NCBI RefSeq assembly: GCF_030272615.1
Contig: NC_081413.1
Span: 164,515,080-164,579,079 of the forward strand
DNA length: 64,000 nt
DNA from: Cryptomeria japonica
Lineage: Eukaryota; Streptophyta; Pinopsida; Cupressales; Cupressaceae
Reading direction: 5' to 3'
Positions within the stretch are counted from its first letter, which is position 1. Every line of letters starts with the position of its first letter. A program made the translations under genes and the position numbers. The notes beneath the pieces were generated by a model. The model saw only the letters and a program-made list of their open reading frames with translations. It did no database searches and was not told the DNA's origin. Below, in pieces: positions 33,998 through 45,350 of the stretch.

Positions 33998-35066
33998 CTA
34001 CTCTACCGGTGGAACAGCAAGTGTTGGTTGATCTTCCTTTATTGCAACAAAATCCCATCCATTGTCTGTCGGCTCTTCATCATAATCATCAATAACTCCT
34101 TCATCATCATAGTAATATGATTTATCTTTGTTCTTCATAAAACTATATCTCTGATATTCAGGGTTAGGCTTATATGTCCTTTTATCTTCCTCTCTCAATT
34201 TTGCATGTCTATCAGGACATCTAGATGCAATATGATGAACTTTGTTGCAGTTAAAACATTTAAATGGTGTTTTACCTTCATACTTACTTCCAATAGGACC
34301 TTTAGGCATTTTCCTTGCAAATAGTGTTTCAAGTTCTTCCAGTTCTTCATTTTCCCTCCTGATATTTTCAAGTTCTTTTGCATAAAGTGCTTTCCAATCA
34401 GATTTGTCAAATGATGATGCTTTGAAGGCTAAATCTATCTTAATTGTAGCAACAGGACCAAATTCCTCAAGCTCAAATGTTGAAAGTTTTCCAACCAAGG
34501 TATATCTAGATATTGATGTATTAGGCATTGTTCTCAACTCATTAATAGCAGTTACTTTCATTTTATCTGTTGGTAGCAAAGCTCTTAAAAATTTAGAAAC
34601 AATTTCATCTTCACTTAAGGATCCTCCACAACATTGTATTCCCAAAACAATTTCATTAACCCTTTCCATAAAAGCAAAAATTCTTTCATCTTCTTCCATT
34701 TTTCAGGTTTTCATACCTGACCTAGAAGCATTCCAGTTTTGCAATTTTGACAATGGTATCTCCTTCATTCAATGTCTCCAATTTATCCCAAATAGGTTTA
34801 GCAGTAGATCAGTCTGATAATCCCATGATTTGTTGATCTGAAAATGCACTCAAAAGTTCTTCTCTTGCTTTGCAATCATTCTCCTGATCCTTACCCAATG
34901 TTGGTGGATTGGGTTGATTTGGTGTAGGACCAACATAGCCATTCTTTGTAACTTACCATATGTCTCTTCCAATGCAATTCAGATGTGTCTCCATTCTGAT
35001 CTTCCATATACCATAGTTAGTTCCATCAAGTTTCAAACTGTCCTTTCTGAAAAAGTTTGTTGCCAT
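33998..35066 (-). pseudogene. gag: copia Gag of A4
   Basis: Minus strand from ATG 35066 (ATNFFRKDSLKLDGTNYGIW), with early stops after DIW and LSD and a one-base frameshift near 34705. Open from 34699 to TAG 33998. Knuckle CFNCNKVHHIASRC keeps C, C, H, C but has His for the conserved Gly. The terminal TAG aligns with TAG 1773 in A1 and CAG in A5; protease sequence continues in the same frame. Confidence 0.86.
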
Positions 35067-35112
35067 AGAATCTCCTCAAGCTGTTAGACTTTTGAAAAAA
35101 GAGGACATGGCT

Positions 35113-36143
35113 GGCAACTGAGAGTGGGGGGTGAATCAGTTGTCTATTAATTTCAACCCAAATATAACTTAATCAAACTTGATACTTAATACCGGTAAAC
35201 CAAACTTAATGTTGGTTGACAGATTAGCAGCTAATATCAATACCGATGAAACTTAATACATGAAACAGAAAGAGAAACAACGTCCACAACACATAACACA
35301 TAGATTTGTACATGGAAACCCTGTAAGGGGAAAAAACATGGTGGGAAACATTACCCACAATCAGATGATACTACTACCAACTGCCTAGAGCTCACTACTC
35401 AAACACAAAATAAGAGTCACACTTACTACAATTGGATGGTTAAATCCAATGATAATGTACTGCTCAAAGTAGCATCTCCAATGCTGGATTCAGTACTGGT
35501 TAAGCTCTGATAATCAACTTCAAACCTTCCTTGAACCTTCTCTATGGTCTTCTCATATGATCTTCAATATTCACATATACCATGTTACAATACCTTAACC
35601 TTACATACAATATAGCATCACTACATCTCATCACACAAATGAGATCTTACATATATACCAAAAGCTAAGACGAAATGTGTAGGTTGTCTCACTAAGAATA
35701 TTACAATTAAATCAATTACAAATAGGTCAAGATGTGATGCATCATGTTAGCTCAAATACATTTACAACAATATCCAATCAATAATTCATCTCCATAATGT
35801 TTCGTGTTGATCTGGAGTAGATAATGCATATCGGTCCATAACCTAGACCAATTTACCGGTAACAACAAATATGTCAACCCGATTAGACCAATAACCATAA
35901 TATCAAATCCAAGTATCCAAACCATGTCTTCAACATAAACAAGTAAACTCCAGATGTTAACAAGTCATCCTTGGTGTTGGTGAACAATATAGCCTACTGG
36001 TGCACAATATACTGGTGACTGTGCATAAGTCACTGAACATGTCGATGAACACAATGTGTCAGTTCAACATAACCATAGATCTCTAGAAGGATAAGTGTTG
36101 ACATCAATGACAAAACTAATGCAACACATCTATAATACCAACA
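35113..36143 (-). repeat. 5' LTR of A4
   Basis: About 1031 bases; the plus-strand right end is ATAATACCAACA at 36143. Relative to the other LTR it lacks the first dozen or so bases (plus-strand view) and about 50 bases near 35376 (the ATAGTATGTGTATACAAATG stretch). Confidence 0.9.
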
Positions 36144-36752
36144 AAACTATACACAATCGATCACAAAACCTTTCCACATATCCACCAATATCCAAAATGA
36201 TCATATCCACTGGTCTTATATATCTGCAACATGAAATTAGGTCTTCTTCATGTTGGCTTCAAGAACACTATACAAATAATGAAACGTGCATACATAGTCA
36301 GCTCAATCCGAACTCCAATGCATATGCGAACTAAAAAGAATTGTCCACACACTTTCCAAATGTTGGGTAAACATCCTCGATCACAAAAGCAATCACCAAT
36401 ATTACTCCATCAATTTTGCACAACGATCAACTATCCAAAACAGTCATACCGCATTGTTCAACGTAAAAACCTATACACTGAATCTTCTAACTCACATAAA
36501 AATCATCACTGAAGGCTAAGATTCTAGAATAAGGTACTCCAAACATCCAACTATCTTCTTCTTTCTCCACAACACAAAATATTCAACCAAAATATTGCAT
36601 TATGTCAAATGTTTTGTTCTAACTCACTGGACTTAACCAAATTTGTATTCTAACTTTTGGTGGGATAAGATCACACACTGCGGATGGAATGTCTAATTTT
36701 GATTACCATCAATGACAACACCGAATGACCTGTATTGTGACTCTTGCCAACA

Positions 36753-37088
36753 TGTACTATCTTGTGTAGGAGGTTTTATAGGGACTTTGATTCCTTGTTC
36801 AAATTTTCCAAGTCCTTGTCTTCTATAGCCTTGTTTTGATATTATGTTATAGCCACTCCTATAAGAATGTTTTAATTGATATGAAAGAGTATTATAATGG
36901 ATTTCTTTAAAATTTGTAGTGTAAGTACATCTAGAAGGAACAAAAAGAGAAATAGATGAAGAAGGAATATCCTTTGTAAGGAGATTCTCCTTTCTATCAT
37001 CATTCATATCCTCTTTGATAGGATGGGAAGGAATATCCTTATCATCTAAGGCCTCATCTTTACTTAATGTTATGTGGGGAGATAGATT
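36753..37088 (-). pseudogene. Y family Gag-like, N-terminal part (minus copy)
   Basis: Minus-strand frame: SPHITLSKDEALDDKDIPSH, NDDRKENLLTKDIPSSSISL, YRSGYNIISKQGYRRQGLGK, then PPTQD at the X boundary. The same blocks occur in the plus copy at 39540-39880. Polar, Pro/Ser-rich and likely disordered. On the N-terminal side it is cut at 37089 by the duplicated LTR-end unit. Confidence 0.6.
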
Positions 37089-37331
37089 TGTTAGAATCCA
37101 CAGGAGGCAGTTAAGCCATGTCACAAACTTGAGTGTTGCATTGCACAACACAAGGAGACCAAGGGAACACACCTTGCAACAATCCCCCACAGCACAAGTG
37201 AGGGGTTTGATCCTATGACCAAGCTCTGATACCACTTGTTACAATCCACAGGAGGTGGTTAAGCCATGTCACAAACCTGAGCATTGCACTGCACAATATA
37301 TGGAGACCAAGGGTGCACACCTTGCAATAGA
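37089..37331 (-). repeat. Tandemly duplicated LTR-end/PBS unit
   Basis: TGTTA(G/C)AATCCACAGGAGG starts at 37089 and again at 37237 (spacing 148). Each copy runs about 90 bases through CACACCTTGCAA. Between them, AAGCTCTGATACCA (37221-37234) is the reverse complement of the copia PBS. On the minus strand this reads LTR end, PBS, short leader, LTR end again, as in an almost completely deleted LTR element. A tRNA-derived SINE was considered and is less likely. Confidence 0.55.
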
Positions 37332-37495
37332 ATCGAAATCCAACTAGTCCAAATCTAATCAGAATTCTCAGCCCTATCTTCATTGAATTGAGGCTAGATC
37401 TATTGGATCCACCACTCTTTAATGTAATTGGTTCCTAAGCAAAATTTAGTAGTTTCATTACCTTAATTAGGTGAAGCCCTAATTTTTCACAACAT
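37332..37495 (+). repeat. Candidate end of the Y 5' LTR (plus copy)
   Basis: Ends GCCCTAATTTTTCACAACA at 37495, followed by CATTTTGGTGAACCC, a PBS-like block shared with 26711-26724. Only a fragment; the start is not identified. Confidence 0.35.
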
Positions 37496-37975
37496 TACAT
37501 TTTGGTGAACCCAACTCCTTACACCTTAATTTTTTATTTACATTCTCATATCTAAGTGTTTATGCATTTTCAAATTCAATTAGCATTTACAAGTTTAATT
37601 TAGTTGAACCTCATAAATTTAGAGGTTAAATTCATCAAAACCCTAATTTATAATTTTAAAATTAAACTTGTGGGTTACCTAATTTAGATTAATTGTGTCA
37701 TAAATTTAGATCAATTGTTTCAAATCTGATTTGGGAACATTTTTAATTTTCAAATTTGCATTCATAGATCTTATTTTAATCAAATTACATAAATTTAGAG
37801 TTTCAATCCACAAAAACCCTAATTTACTTTGGTTAATTTGATTTGTGGGCTGCATAATTTATACCGTTTATTTTCATATTTAATTTAAACATTCATAAAG
37901 GCACTTGATAGATCTGATTTATTTTCTATTTCACATATTATTACATTACTTTTCACTTATATCTATCATAATCAT
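37496..37975 (+). other. Y leader with a 178-base repeat
   Basis: Non-coding. CATAAATTTAGAG...AAAACCCTAATTTA...GTGGGTTACCTAATTTA at 37611-37684 recurs with changes at 37789-37862. It lies between the PBS-like block and the first coding sequence of the plus-strand Y copy. Confidence 0.5.
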
Positions 37976-40400
37976 ATGTTGGATAATGGTTTCTTTCATT
38001 TCACATTGCTTATTTTCACTCATAACACTTTGGCATATTGCATTTTTAGAATTTCCAAATTGCTTCCTATTAATAAATTGAATCTCAAAGTTTTTATCCA
38101 TGATGCATGTTGTTTTATGGTGATATTTTTAGGAAAATGTATTACATATGTAGATCACATCAAATCTTTTGTAGACCCCAATCCTAGAGATGCTAATGGA
38201 AAACCTAATACTTGTACCTCTCCTAGGGCATCTAATGTGAATGAAGAAAGAAATAATACTCCTATCAATGATCTCTCTAATGGAGAAAAAGCATTGAAGA
38301 GAAACATGGCACCAACTTCTTCTTATACACATACCCTAGTGCAAGGGGACAAGATCAAAATATTGGTGTTTCAAGCTCTCTAGATCCCCCTTATTCCCCT
38401 AGAGCCTATCTTAATCATCAAAATGTTTGAAGAGAAGATGATGTTATACATTTAATGTTGGTATTTTGGATATGTTGATATGGTTTTGGCATTGATGTCA
38501 ACACCTATCATCACTTGTCAACACTTATCAGCACTTGGAGATCTTTGGTTATGTTCACCGGCAAGTCAGAGACTTATGCACAGTCACCGGTATTTGGTTC
38601 ACCGGTAGATTATATTGTTCACCGACACTTGGAATAACTTGGAGACTAATTGGTTATGTCAAAGACATTATTTGATCATTTGGTTTTGGCGATTTGGTTA
38701 TTTTTTAATTCAGGTTTGCATATTTCTTGTTACCGACAAATAGGTCCAAGATATGCACCGGCAGGCATATCTATTCCAGATCAGCATGACATGTTATGGA
38801 GATGATTTATTATTATTGTAAATGAATTTGAGTCAACATCATGCATTGGATATTGATTTATTTGTAATTTATTTTATTGTAATATCTTTTAGTGAGTCGA
38901 CCTATTCAATTGGTCTTAGGTTATGGTATAAATGTAAGATCTCATTTGTGAGATTGATATGTGATTGAAAAAGGAATTGTAATAAGGTATATGCAAAAAT
39001 AAGCAGAGCTATACATGTAGACATCATTTGAAGGTTGAAGGAATTTTTTTGTGAAGGCAATTATAACTAAACCGGTACTGAATCCAGCATATGAAGATGC
39101 TATTTTATATAGTACATTATCATTGGATTTAACCATCCAATTGTAGTCAGTGTGACTCTCATTTTGTAATTGAGCAGTGAGCTCTAGGCAGCTGGCCTTT
39201 TTGTATGTACAGAATCCATATTGTACACACATACTATCTACAGTAGTATCATTTGATTGTGGGTAAGGCTTCCCACCGTGGTTTTTCCCCTTACAAGGTT
39301 TCCACGTATAAATACTTGTGTTGTGTTGTGGATGTTGTTGTCTTTCTGTTTCATGCAATAATCTTTACCGTTACTGCAATTAACTAATAATATGTCTACC
39401 GGCATAAAGTTTGGTTTACCGGTATTAAGCACTAAGTTTTGGTTAAGTTAATTTTGGTTGAATTTATTGAACAACTGATTAACCCCCCCCCCCCCCCTCT
39501 CAATTGTCTCTGGGACCTAACATTTAATTCATGATCTATCTCCCCACATAACATTAAATAAAGATGAGACCTTAGATGATAAGGATATTCCTTCCCAACC
39601 TATCAAAGAGAATATGCATGATGATAGAAAGGAAACTCCCCCTACACAAGATATTCCTTCTTTATCTACTTTTCCCTTTGCTCCTTCTAGATACACTTAC
39701 ACTACAAATTTTAAAGCGATTCATTATAATGTTCCTTCTCCTTCTTAATTAAGAAATTCTTATAGGAGTGGTTATAATATAATATCAAAAGAAGGATCTA
39801 GAGCACAAGGACTTGGAAAATTTGAACAAGGAATTAGAATCCCTATAAACCCTCCTACACAAACTAGTACCGAAGGTCTAGGATATTATCATGATTCACC
39901 TGTAGATGATCTCCTTAGAATTCAAAAATTTAAGGATTATCTTTCAATACATAAGACCTATCATCCATTTAGGGTGCTTCTTCTTCAAACACTCCTTGCT
40001 TACATCATCAAACTAATGAACATGATACCAATGATTGTCTAGATTTTCAAAATGGAATGTATGGACTCATTGATAATGGAATAGTTAAAATCACATATGA
40101 CAATCCATCTTCTCCTAACAACCCTTGTCCTAATTCTCAAGAGACAAAACCTACTCCTATTGATGACCAAGAAAAATTAGCCACTAAAATCTTTTGGAGA
40201 TTGAAGTATGATAAGAATGTTGTCTTTCCTTTCATTAAAATTAATTATAATTATAATCACAAGGAAGGTGATGCACATCTTGGAAATCATAAAGCATTTT
40301 AAAATTTTATTCAAGACCAATAATATGATATGGCTCACATAGTTCTTGCAACTAATCTTTCACTCTTCCTTGGTGAAGAGGTAGTGCCTTAGCACTCAAT
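37976..40400 (+). pseudogene. Y family Gag-like, plus copy (split by an A solo LTR)
   Basis: Open from ATG 37976 for 135 codons (VDPNPRDANGKPNTCTSPRA, KRNMAPTSSYTHTLVQGDK), continuing with stops to the solo LTR at 38456, and resuming at 39528 with blocks shared with the minus copy (ETLDDKDIPSQ, DDRKETPPTQDIPS, GLGKFEQGIRIPINPPTQ), then 40057-40302 (MYGLIDNGIVKITYDNPSSP, KYDKNVVFPFIKINYNY). The knuckle region seen at 28500 is partly lost here (GDAHLGNHKAF). The last residues (LFLGEEVVP) reach about 40390. Domain type uncertain; likely retroelement Gag. Confidence 0.58.
38456..39522 (+). mobile_element. A-family solo LTR
   Basis: 1067 bases, TGTTGGTATTTTGG to GGGACCTAACA, flanked by TTTAA at 38451-38455 and 39523-39527. 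Similar over its length to 5194-6264. No internal sequence: a solo LTR formed by recombination. The C run near its end is 15 long. Confidence 0.93.
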
Positions 40401-40473
40401 TCACCCTTTGCGTTGCTCCTCACCCTATGACATAAGTAGTTAACTTCATTAGGAGATCTTTGTCATAAGAGGT
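40401..40473 (+). other. Y sequence downstream of Gag, before W
   Basis: Matches 28310-28380 reversed (CCCTATGACATAAGTAGTTAA). It ends with GAGGT 40469-40473, the left target-site copy of W; Y continues at 51141. Confidence 0.65.
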
Positions 40474-40931
40474 TGTTGGTGTAATTAATTATTCATGCTA
40501 GATATAATTACACTTTACTTAAGTTTACTTAGGAACATGCATATCATATTAGTTTTCATATGAGACACTTAGGGAGATGTGCTACATTGGGAGTGTGTAT
40601 GTAGGATAATTTTCACCTTTTATGGTGTGATCTTGTTATTACTTTATCATATCCACTTATTGTGGAGTGATAATTCCACCTTCGGTGGGTGATCCACCTC
40701 ATGTGGAATATTCTACTACTTCTCCTACCTACCCCTACCTACCCTTGCATATCATTGAGCCACATGTCATCATTGTGTTCTCTCTTGTCTCTTAGCCTTG
40801 TCTACATTGTATGTAACTTGATCCAGTTGATCAATATTTTCATCTTGATAGAATATAGTTTATTCCTATCAATATTTTGTCTCTCTATTTTGTACTTTTC
40901 ATTGAGCTCTTGATCTTCGCAAAATATCACA
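40474..40931 (+). repeat. 5' LTR of W
   Basis: 458 bases from TGTTGGTGTAATTAATTATTC to AAAATATCACA. Its second half (40662-40931) matches 50871-51135, including ATTCCACCTTCGGTGGGTGA and TCCTACCTACCCCTACC. Confidence 0.85.
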
Positions 40932-40943
40932 TGGTATCAGAGC
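40932..40943 (+). other. Primer-binding site of W
   Basis: TGGTATCAGAGC immediately after the LTR end, complementary to initiator tRNA-Met. Confidence 0.88.
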
Positions 40944-42247
40944 CTATAGGGCTTCATTGATTAGTCTTTTGGAGGCTCTCATTTTCAGATTTGGGGATCT
41001 ATATTTTTGGGGGGGCATCCTATAGCAATTTGGACATCACGGTTGATTCCGTGAGGCTATTTTCATGAAATTTGATTATAAACTTGACCTATTTTGATGA
41101 AAATTGATTTTTGGGGCTTGGAGGAAAATTTTGCCCAATTAGGGCATACGGTACAATTTAATTTAAAAAAAAAGTTTTCATTTTTCTGCAAAAATATTTT
41201 ATAAATTATTATTTCGCAGAAAAAAAAAATATCACAAGGCATATTGTAAAATTTTTGTTTTATAAAAAAAATGAAAATCTTTTTTATATTTTTTGGAGGG
41301 GTTTAAACCCCCCCCCCCCCCCCCGACACCATACTTTTTCTATGTGTTAACTTGGGCAGGGTCATATTCTATCTTGTGCCATCCTTGTCTGGCTCCTCTA
41401 TAGCTAGTCAGCCCTTGCTTTCGGCTCCTCTGCTCGTCAGTGCTTGCTCCCATCGGTCGTTGCTGCCACCCCAGCCGAACCACCACTCCAATCTTGGACC
41501 TCCCGCTGTCGACCGCGTCATGCTCCCACCACGTGGGCCACCTGTCCTCCCGGCCCCACCAGTCGCTTCTCCTCTTGGCCTCGCCAGCTACCAGTGTGGG
41601 CCCTACTAATTGTGCCACATAATCTGCTTACTTGGCACCCATGACATACACAATCAGATAGCCTCGTCAGCAACCTTAGTGACCCCTCCATGTAGAACCG
41701 AGTCACATTTATGGTGCCACGTCACCTGAGACACGTCATCTACCATATTGTCCATGTGGTGGACACCTTAGTATTATGTACGAAAAGTCAGCAAGCCTTG
41801 TCACCTGCCACATCAGATTTTTTGTACGATCGTACGACACTTGGCAGATTCTGGTTAGGCCATGTTAGCATGTCCATATGGTACGAACACCACACAGGGT
41901 GGAGGTGAAGTTTTTATGATGGCCAGATGGACATCAAATTTAAGCTCATCATTTGCTGATGTCAGCACTACATCAGCAGTATTTTGAAATTTTTAGAGCC
42001 CCCTCTCATTTGGCTTTTTGATTTTGCAATCCAACTTCAGGAGGTCGTACCTTGCTCATTTTAGCTCTTTTTTTCATGTAATTTTTTTTATTTGGGCTAA
42101 TTTTTTGTTCTCTTCGCAGTGTTGGAGGAATTTTCTAATTTTGATGGACAGATTTTTCACAATTTGGAGTTTTTAAATGACTGTACCTATCTAATCCTCA
42201 ATTTTACAACTTTGGAGGCTTTGTTTGGGGTCATACGACGTCCTTTT
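40944..42247 (+). other. W leader, first part, with poly-C and a GC-rich island
   Basis: Non-coding leader. It contains a run of about 18 C near 41309, a GC-rich stretch at about 41380-41640 (TGCCACCCCAGCCGAACCAC and similar) that is far from the AT-rich surroundings, and a perfect palindrome GTACGATCGTAC at 41824-41835. Overlapping frames on both strands in the GC-rich block look like composition effects. It is interrupted at 42247 by A5 and resumes at 48817. Confidence 0.6.
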
Positions 42248-43400
42248 TGTTAGGAACTAGGAAGGACAATTGAGAGGGGGGGTGAATTAGTTGTCAATAA
42301 ATTATAACCCAAATCCAATTATTTCAACTAAAAACTCAATGCCGGTAAAACAAACTTAATGTTGGTAAAATAGATTAACAACTATAGCAGTATTGGTATA
42401 ACTTAATGCATGAAACAGAAAGGAAAACAACATTCACAACACATGACACAGAGATTTTGATGTGGAAACCCTATAAGGGGAAAAACCATGGTGGGAAATC
42501 TTACCCACAATCAGATGATACTACTGCAGATAGTAAGTGAAAACAATAAGGAGTTTGCACATGAAGAAAGGCCTACCGCCTAGAGCTCACTGCTCAATCA
42601 CAAAATAGGAGTCACACTGACTACAATTGGATGGTTAAATCCAATAACAATGTACTGCTTCAGAATACCATCTACAATGTTGGATTCAGTACCGGTTTAA
42701 GCTCTGACCATAAGTGTCAAACACCTTCATAACCTTTCCTTCAACCTTCAAATAATATCTGCGTGATTCACACAAGGATCTTCTTATTTTCTCTCTTCAC
42801 AATGATCTTCAATATTTGCTTACACTCATAATGATCTTCAATAAAATCTTACAATTATTTATACAAAACCTAAGACCTTATGATTAGGTCGGCTCCCTAA
42901 AGATATTACAATTACAAAAATAAGTCTTGATACGATACAATATGTTGGCTCAATATATTTACACATTATTCAATCAATAAACCATTTCCAAAATGTGTCA
43001 TGCTAATCTAGAACATGATATCTTGTACCAGTGCATAACCTAGACCTATTTGTCGATTAAAGCAAATATGTCAACCCGATCATACCAATAAGAAAAACAC
43101 CAAATGAAAACATCCAATTGATGTCTTTGACATAACCAAATGATCTCCAGATGATAACAAGTCATCATTACTATCGGTGAACCATATATCCTATCAGTGA
43201 AACATATAAGTTGTTGATGAAACATATACCGGTGACTGTGCATAAGACAATATCCATACCAGGACCACAATGTGTTAGTTCAACAATAAACCAATATAAC
43301 CAGAGTGCCAAATCAACAATGTAGACCTCCAGAAAGATAAGTGTTGACATCAATGACAAAACCAATGCAACACATGACGAAGTCATCCATATTACCAACA
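42248..43400 (-). repeat. 3' LTR of A5
   Basis: 1153 bases (plus-strand TGTTAGGAACTAGG to ATATTACCAACA). The adjacent polypurine tract, reversed, is ATCTCCCCCTTTGTCAT at 43401-43417. Confidence 0.93.
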
Positions 43401-43740
43401 ATCTCCCCCTTTGTCATCGATGGCAACACTAGATGGAAAAACATCTAATTACCAAAAATAGAATGCCAAAAACCAATAACCAACAATCTCCCAAAATAGA
43501 TCAATACAAAGTTCTGTACCAAAAACAAAAACAAAAACCAAAATACATCCCTCTAAGTATAATTTTTTTCCATAGATATCTCTCCCCCTTTGACATCAAT
43601 TGCCAAAGTAGTTAAGAATCAAAACTAGAACATAACATACAGCTAACTACTCCCCTTGACAAGTAGCTCTCCTTCATCAAATCCAGAAAAATATTTTTTT
43701 GTTAGTCCATGTCGGTTTGATGTCAATCTTCATCATTCAA

Positions 43741-45350
43741 GTCTTTGTCGGTGGGGAAATTACCCCACGATTCTCTCTGAGATATTTAAATGTTTCCTTA
43801 GGCAAAAGCTTTGTAAAAATATCTGCAATCTGCTCTTTAGTATTCACATAAACCAATCTCACTTCATTTGCTTCAACATTCTCTTTCAAAAAATTGTACT
43901 TAATAGAAACATGCTTTGTTTTAGAGTGAAATACTGGATTCTTTGATATATCAATTGCTACTGAGCTATCACAGTAAATAATTACCGATTCTTTGCATTT
44001 TACCTGTATATCCTTCAACATTTGCTTGATCCATAATACCCGAGTGCAATTAGTTGTTGCTGCAACATATTTTGCTTATGTTGTAGATAATGATGTATAA
44101 GTCTGCTTCTTGTTGATCCATGAAATTAATCTTCTACCAAGAAAGAATGTTCCACCAGTGGTACTCTTGCTACCATCCACATCGCCTGCCCAGATAGCAT
44201 CTGTATATGCACATAACTCAAAATTGTCATTCTTAGGATACCATAAACCAAGATTTGATGTGCCTTGTAGGTACCTGAAAATCCTTTTTACTATTGTTTC
44301 ATGATTTTCTTTAGGATTGCTTTGAAATATTTATACAATACACATTGCATTCACTATATCAAGTCTGGTTTGTGTCAAATATAGTAATCCTCCAATCATA
44401 GATTTGTACCTTGTTGGATCAATAGGAGTTGAATCATCCTTTAATGTCAATTTATCAATTGTAGTCATAGGAGTGCTTACCGGTTTGGAGTTTTCCATAC
44501 CAAATTTCTTCAAGAGTTCCTTCAAGTATTTTTTTTGACATATGAATATACCTTTATGTGTTTGTGAAATCTGCAAACCTAGAAAAAAATTTATCTCTCC
44601 AATCATAGACATTTCAAACTCTTCCTGCATCTTGTTAGCAAAGTCTTTACATAACCCTTCTTTACCTCCAAAAATGATATCATCCACAAATACTTCAATA
44701 ACCAAAATGTCATCATTGGTAAGTTTGTAATACAAATTACTATCAGCATTACCTTTAGTATAACCAAGTTTTAAAAGATATTTATCCAGTCTAGCATACC
44801 AAGCTCTGGGAGCTTGCTTCAATCCATATAAAGCTTTCCTTAACCTGCAAACCATATCCTTATCATCTGTTAAAGAAAATCCATCAGGATGTTCAATGTA
44901 AACTTCTTCTTCAAGATCTTCATTCAAAAATGCACATTTTACATCCATCTGATAAACTTTATAGTTCTTATGAGCTGCAAATGCAAGAAATAGTCTTACA
45001 GCTTCAATTATGGCTACCGGTGCAAAGGTTTCATTATAATCAATTCCTTCTTTCTGAGAATAATCTTTACAAACTTATCTTGATTTATTTCTTATTACTT
45101 CACCATCCTCATTAAGCTTATTTCTAAATACCCATTTGGTTCCAATTACATTTTTGTCTTTAGGCCGGGGAACTAATGTCCAAGTATTATTCTTTTCAAT
45201 CTGTTCTAATTCATCTTCCATTGCTTTTATCCAATGTTTATCTTGACATGCTTCAACAACTGATGCTAGTTCAACTTGAGAAATTAAACATACCTCTTCA
45301 TTTTCCAATATTCTTCTTGTCATAACACCTTGATTTTTATTTCCAATTAT
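43741..45350 (-). pseudogene. pol: copia reverse transcriptase and RNase H of A5
   Basis: Minus strand. RT from NNTWTLVPRPKDKNVIGTKW (about 45215), a stop near 45072 (the Leu of RLVCK), then open from 44948 for 205 codons: [49 protein letters not shown] (FVDD intact). A stop at 44331 in IVSIFQ falls in a CAA/CAG position. RNase H about 44300-43741: IIYCDSSVAIDISKNP, HSKTKHVSIKYNFLKE, EQIADIFTK. Near complete, but several premature stops. Confidence 0.88.

Larger units (their letters stand above)
29464..36143 (-). mobile_element. Ty1/copia LTR retrotransposon A4
   Basis: 6680 bases on the minus strand, flanked by AAACT at 29459-29463 and 36144-36148. LTRs of 1069 (29464-30532) and about 1031 bases (35113-36143). 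Same family as A1 and A5. The PBS and the last dozen or so bases of the 5' LTR are deleted (about 30 bases lost, replaced by ATGGCT near 35107). Gag and Pol are broken by stops and frameshifts. Confidence 0.94.
28946..36752 (-). mobile_element. X solo LTR (reversed), split by A4
   Basis: About 1122 bases of LTR in two pieces: 28946-29463 and 36144-36752 (one AAACT copy counted twice). On the minus strand it begins TGTTGGCAAGAGTCAC (36752) and ends TTGATTCCAACA (28946). The host flanks share TGTAC, which proves an LTR-bounded insertion. No internal region is present, so it is a solo LTR left by LTR-LTR recombination. An X-like LTR also flanks A1 at 6265. Confidence 0.88.

Noticed and set aside
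36095-36512. Small plus-strand frames around the right end of A4
   Set aside because: They cross the A4/X boundary and have no similarity to anything seen.
37181-37236. tRNA gene or SINE because of GCTCTGATACCA and GGATCAAACCC
   Set aside because: The first is the reversed retroelement PBS; no cloverleaf can be drawn and no poly-A tail follows.
38456-39522. Full copia element at this site
   Set aside because: TTTAA flanks a single LTR with no internal region; it is a solo LTR.
41340-41618. Overlapping frames on both strands in the GC-rich W leader
   Set aside because: Stop-poor because of GC content; no domain, and frames in several phases at once.
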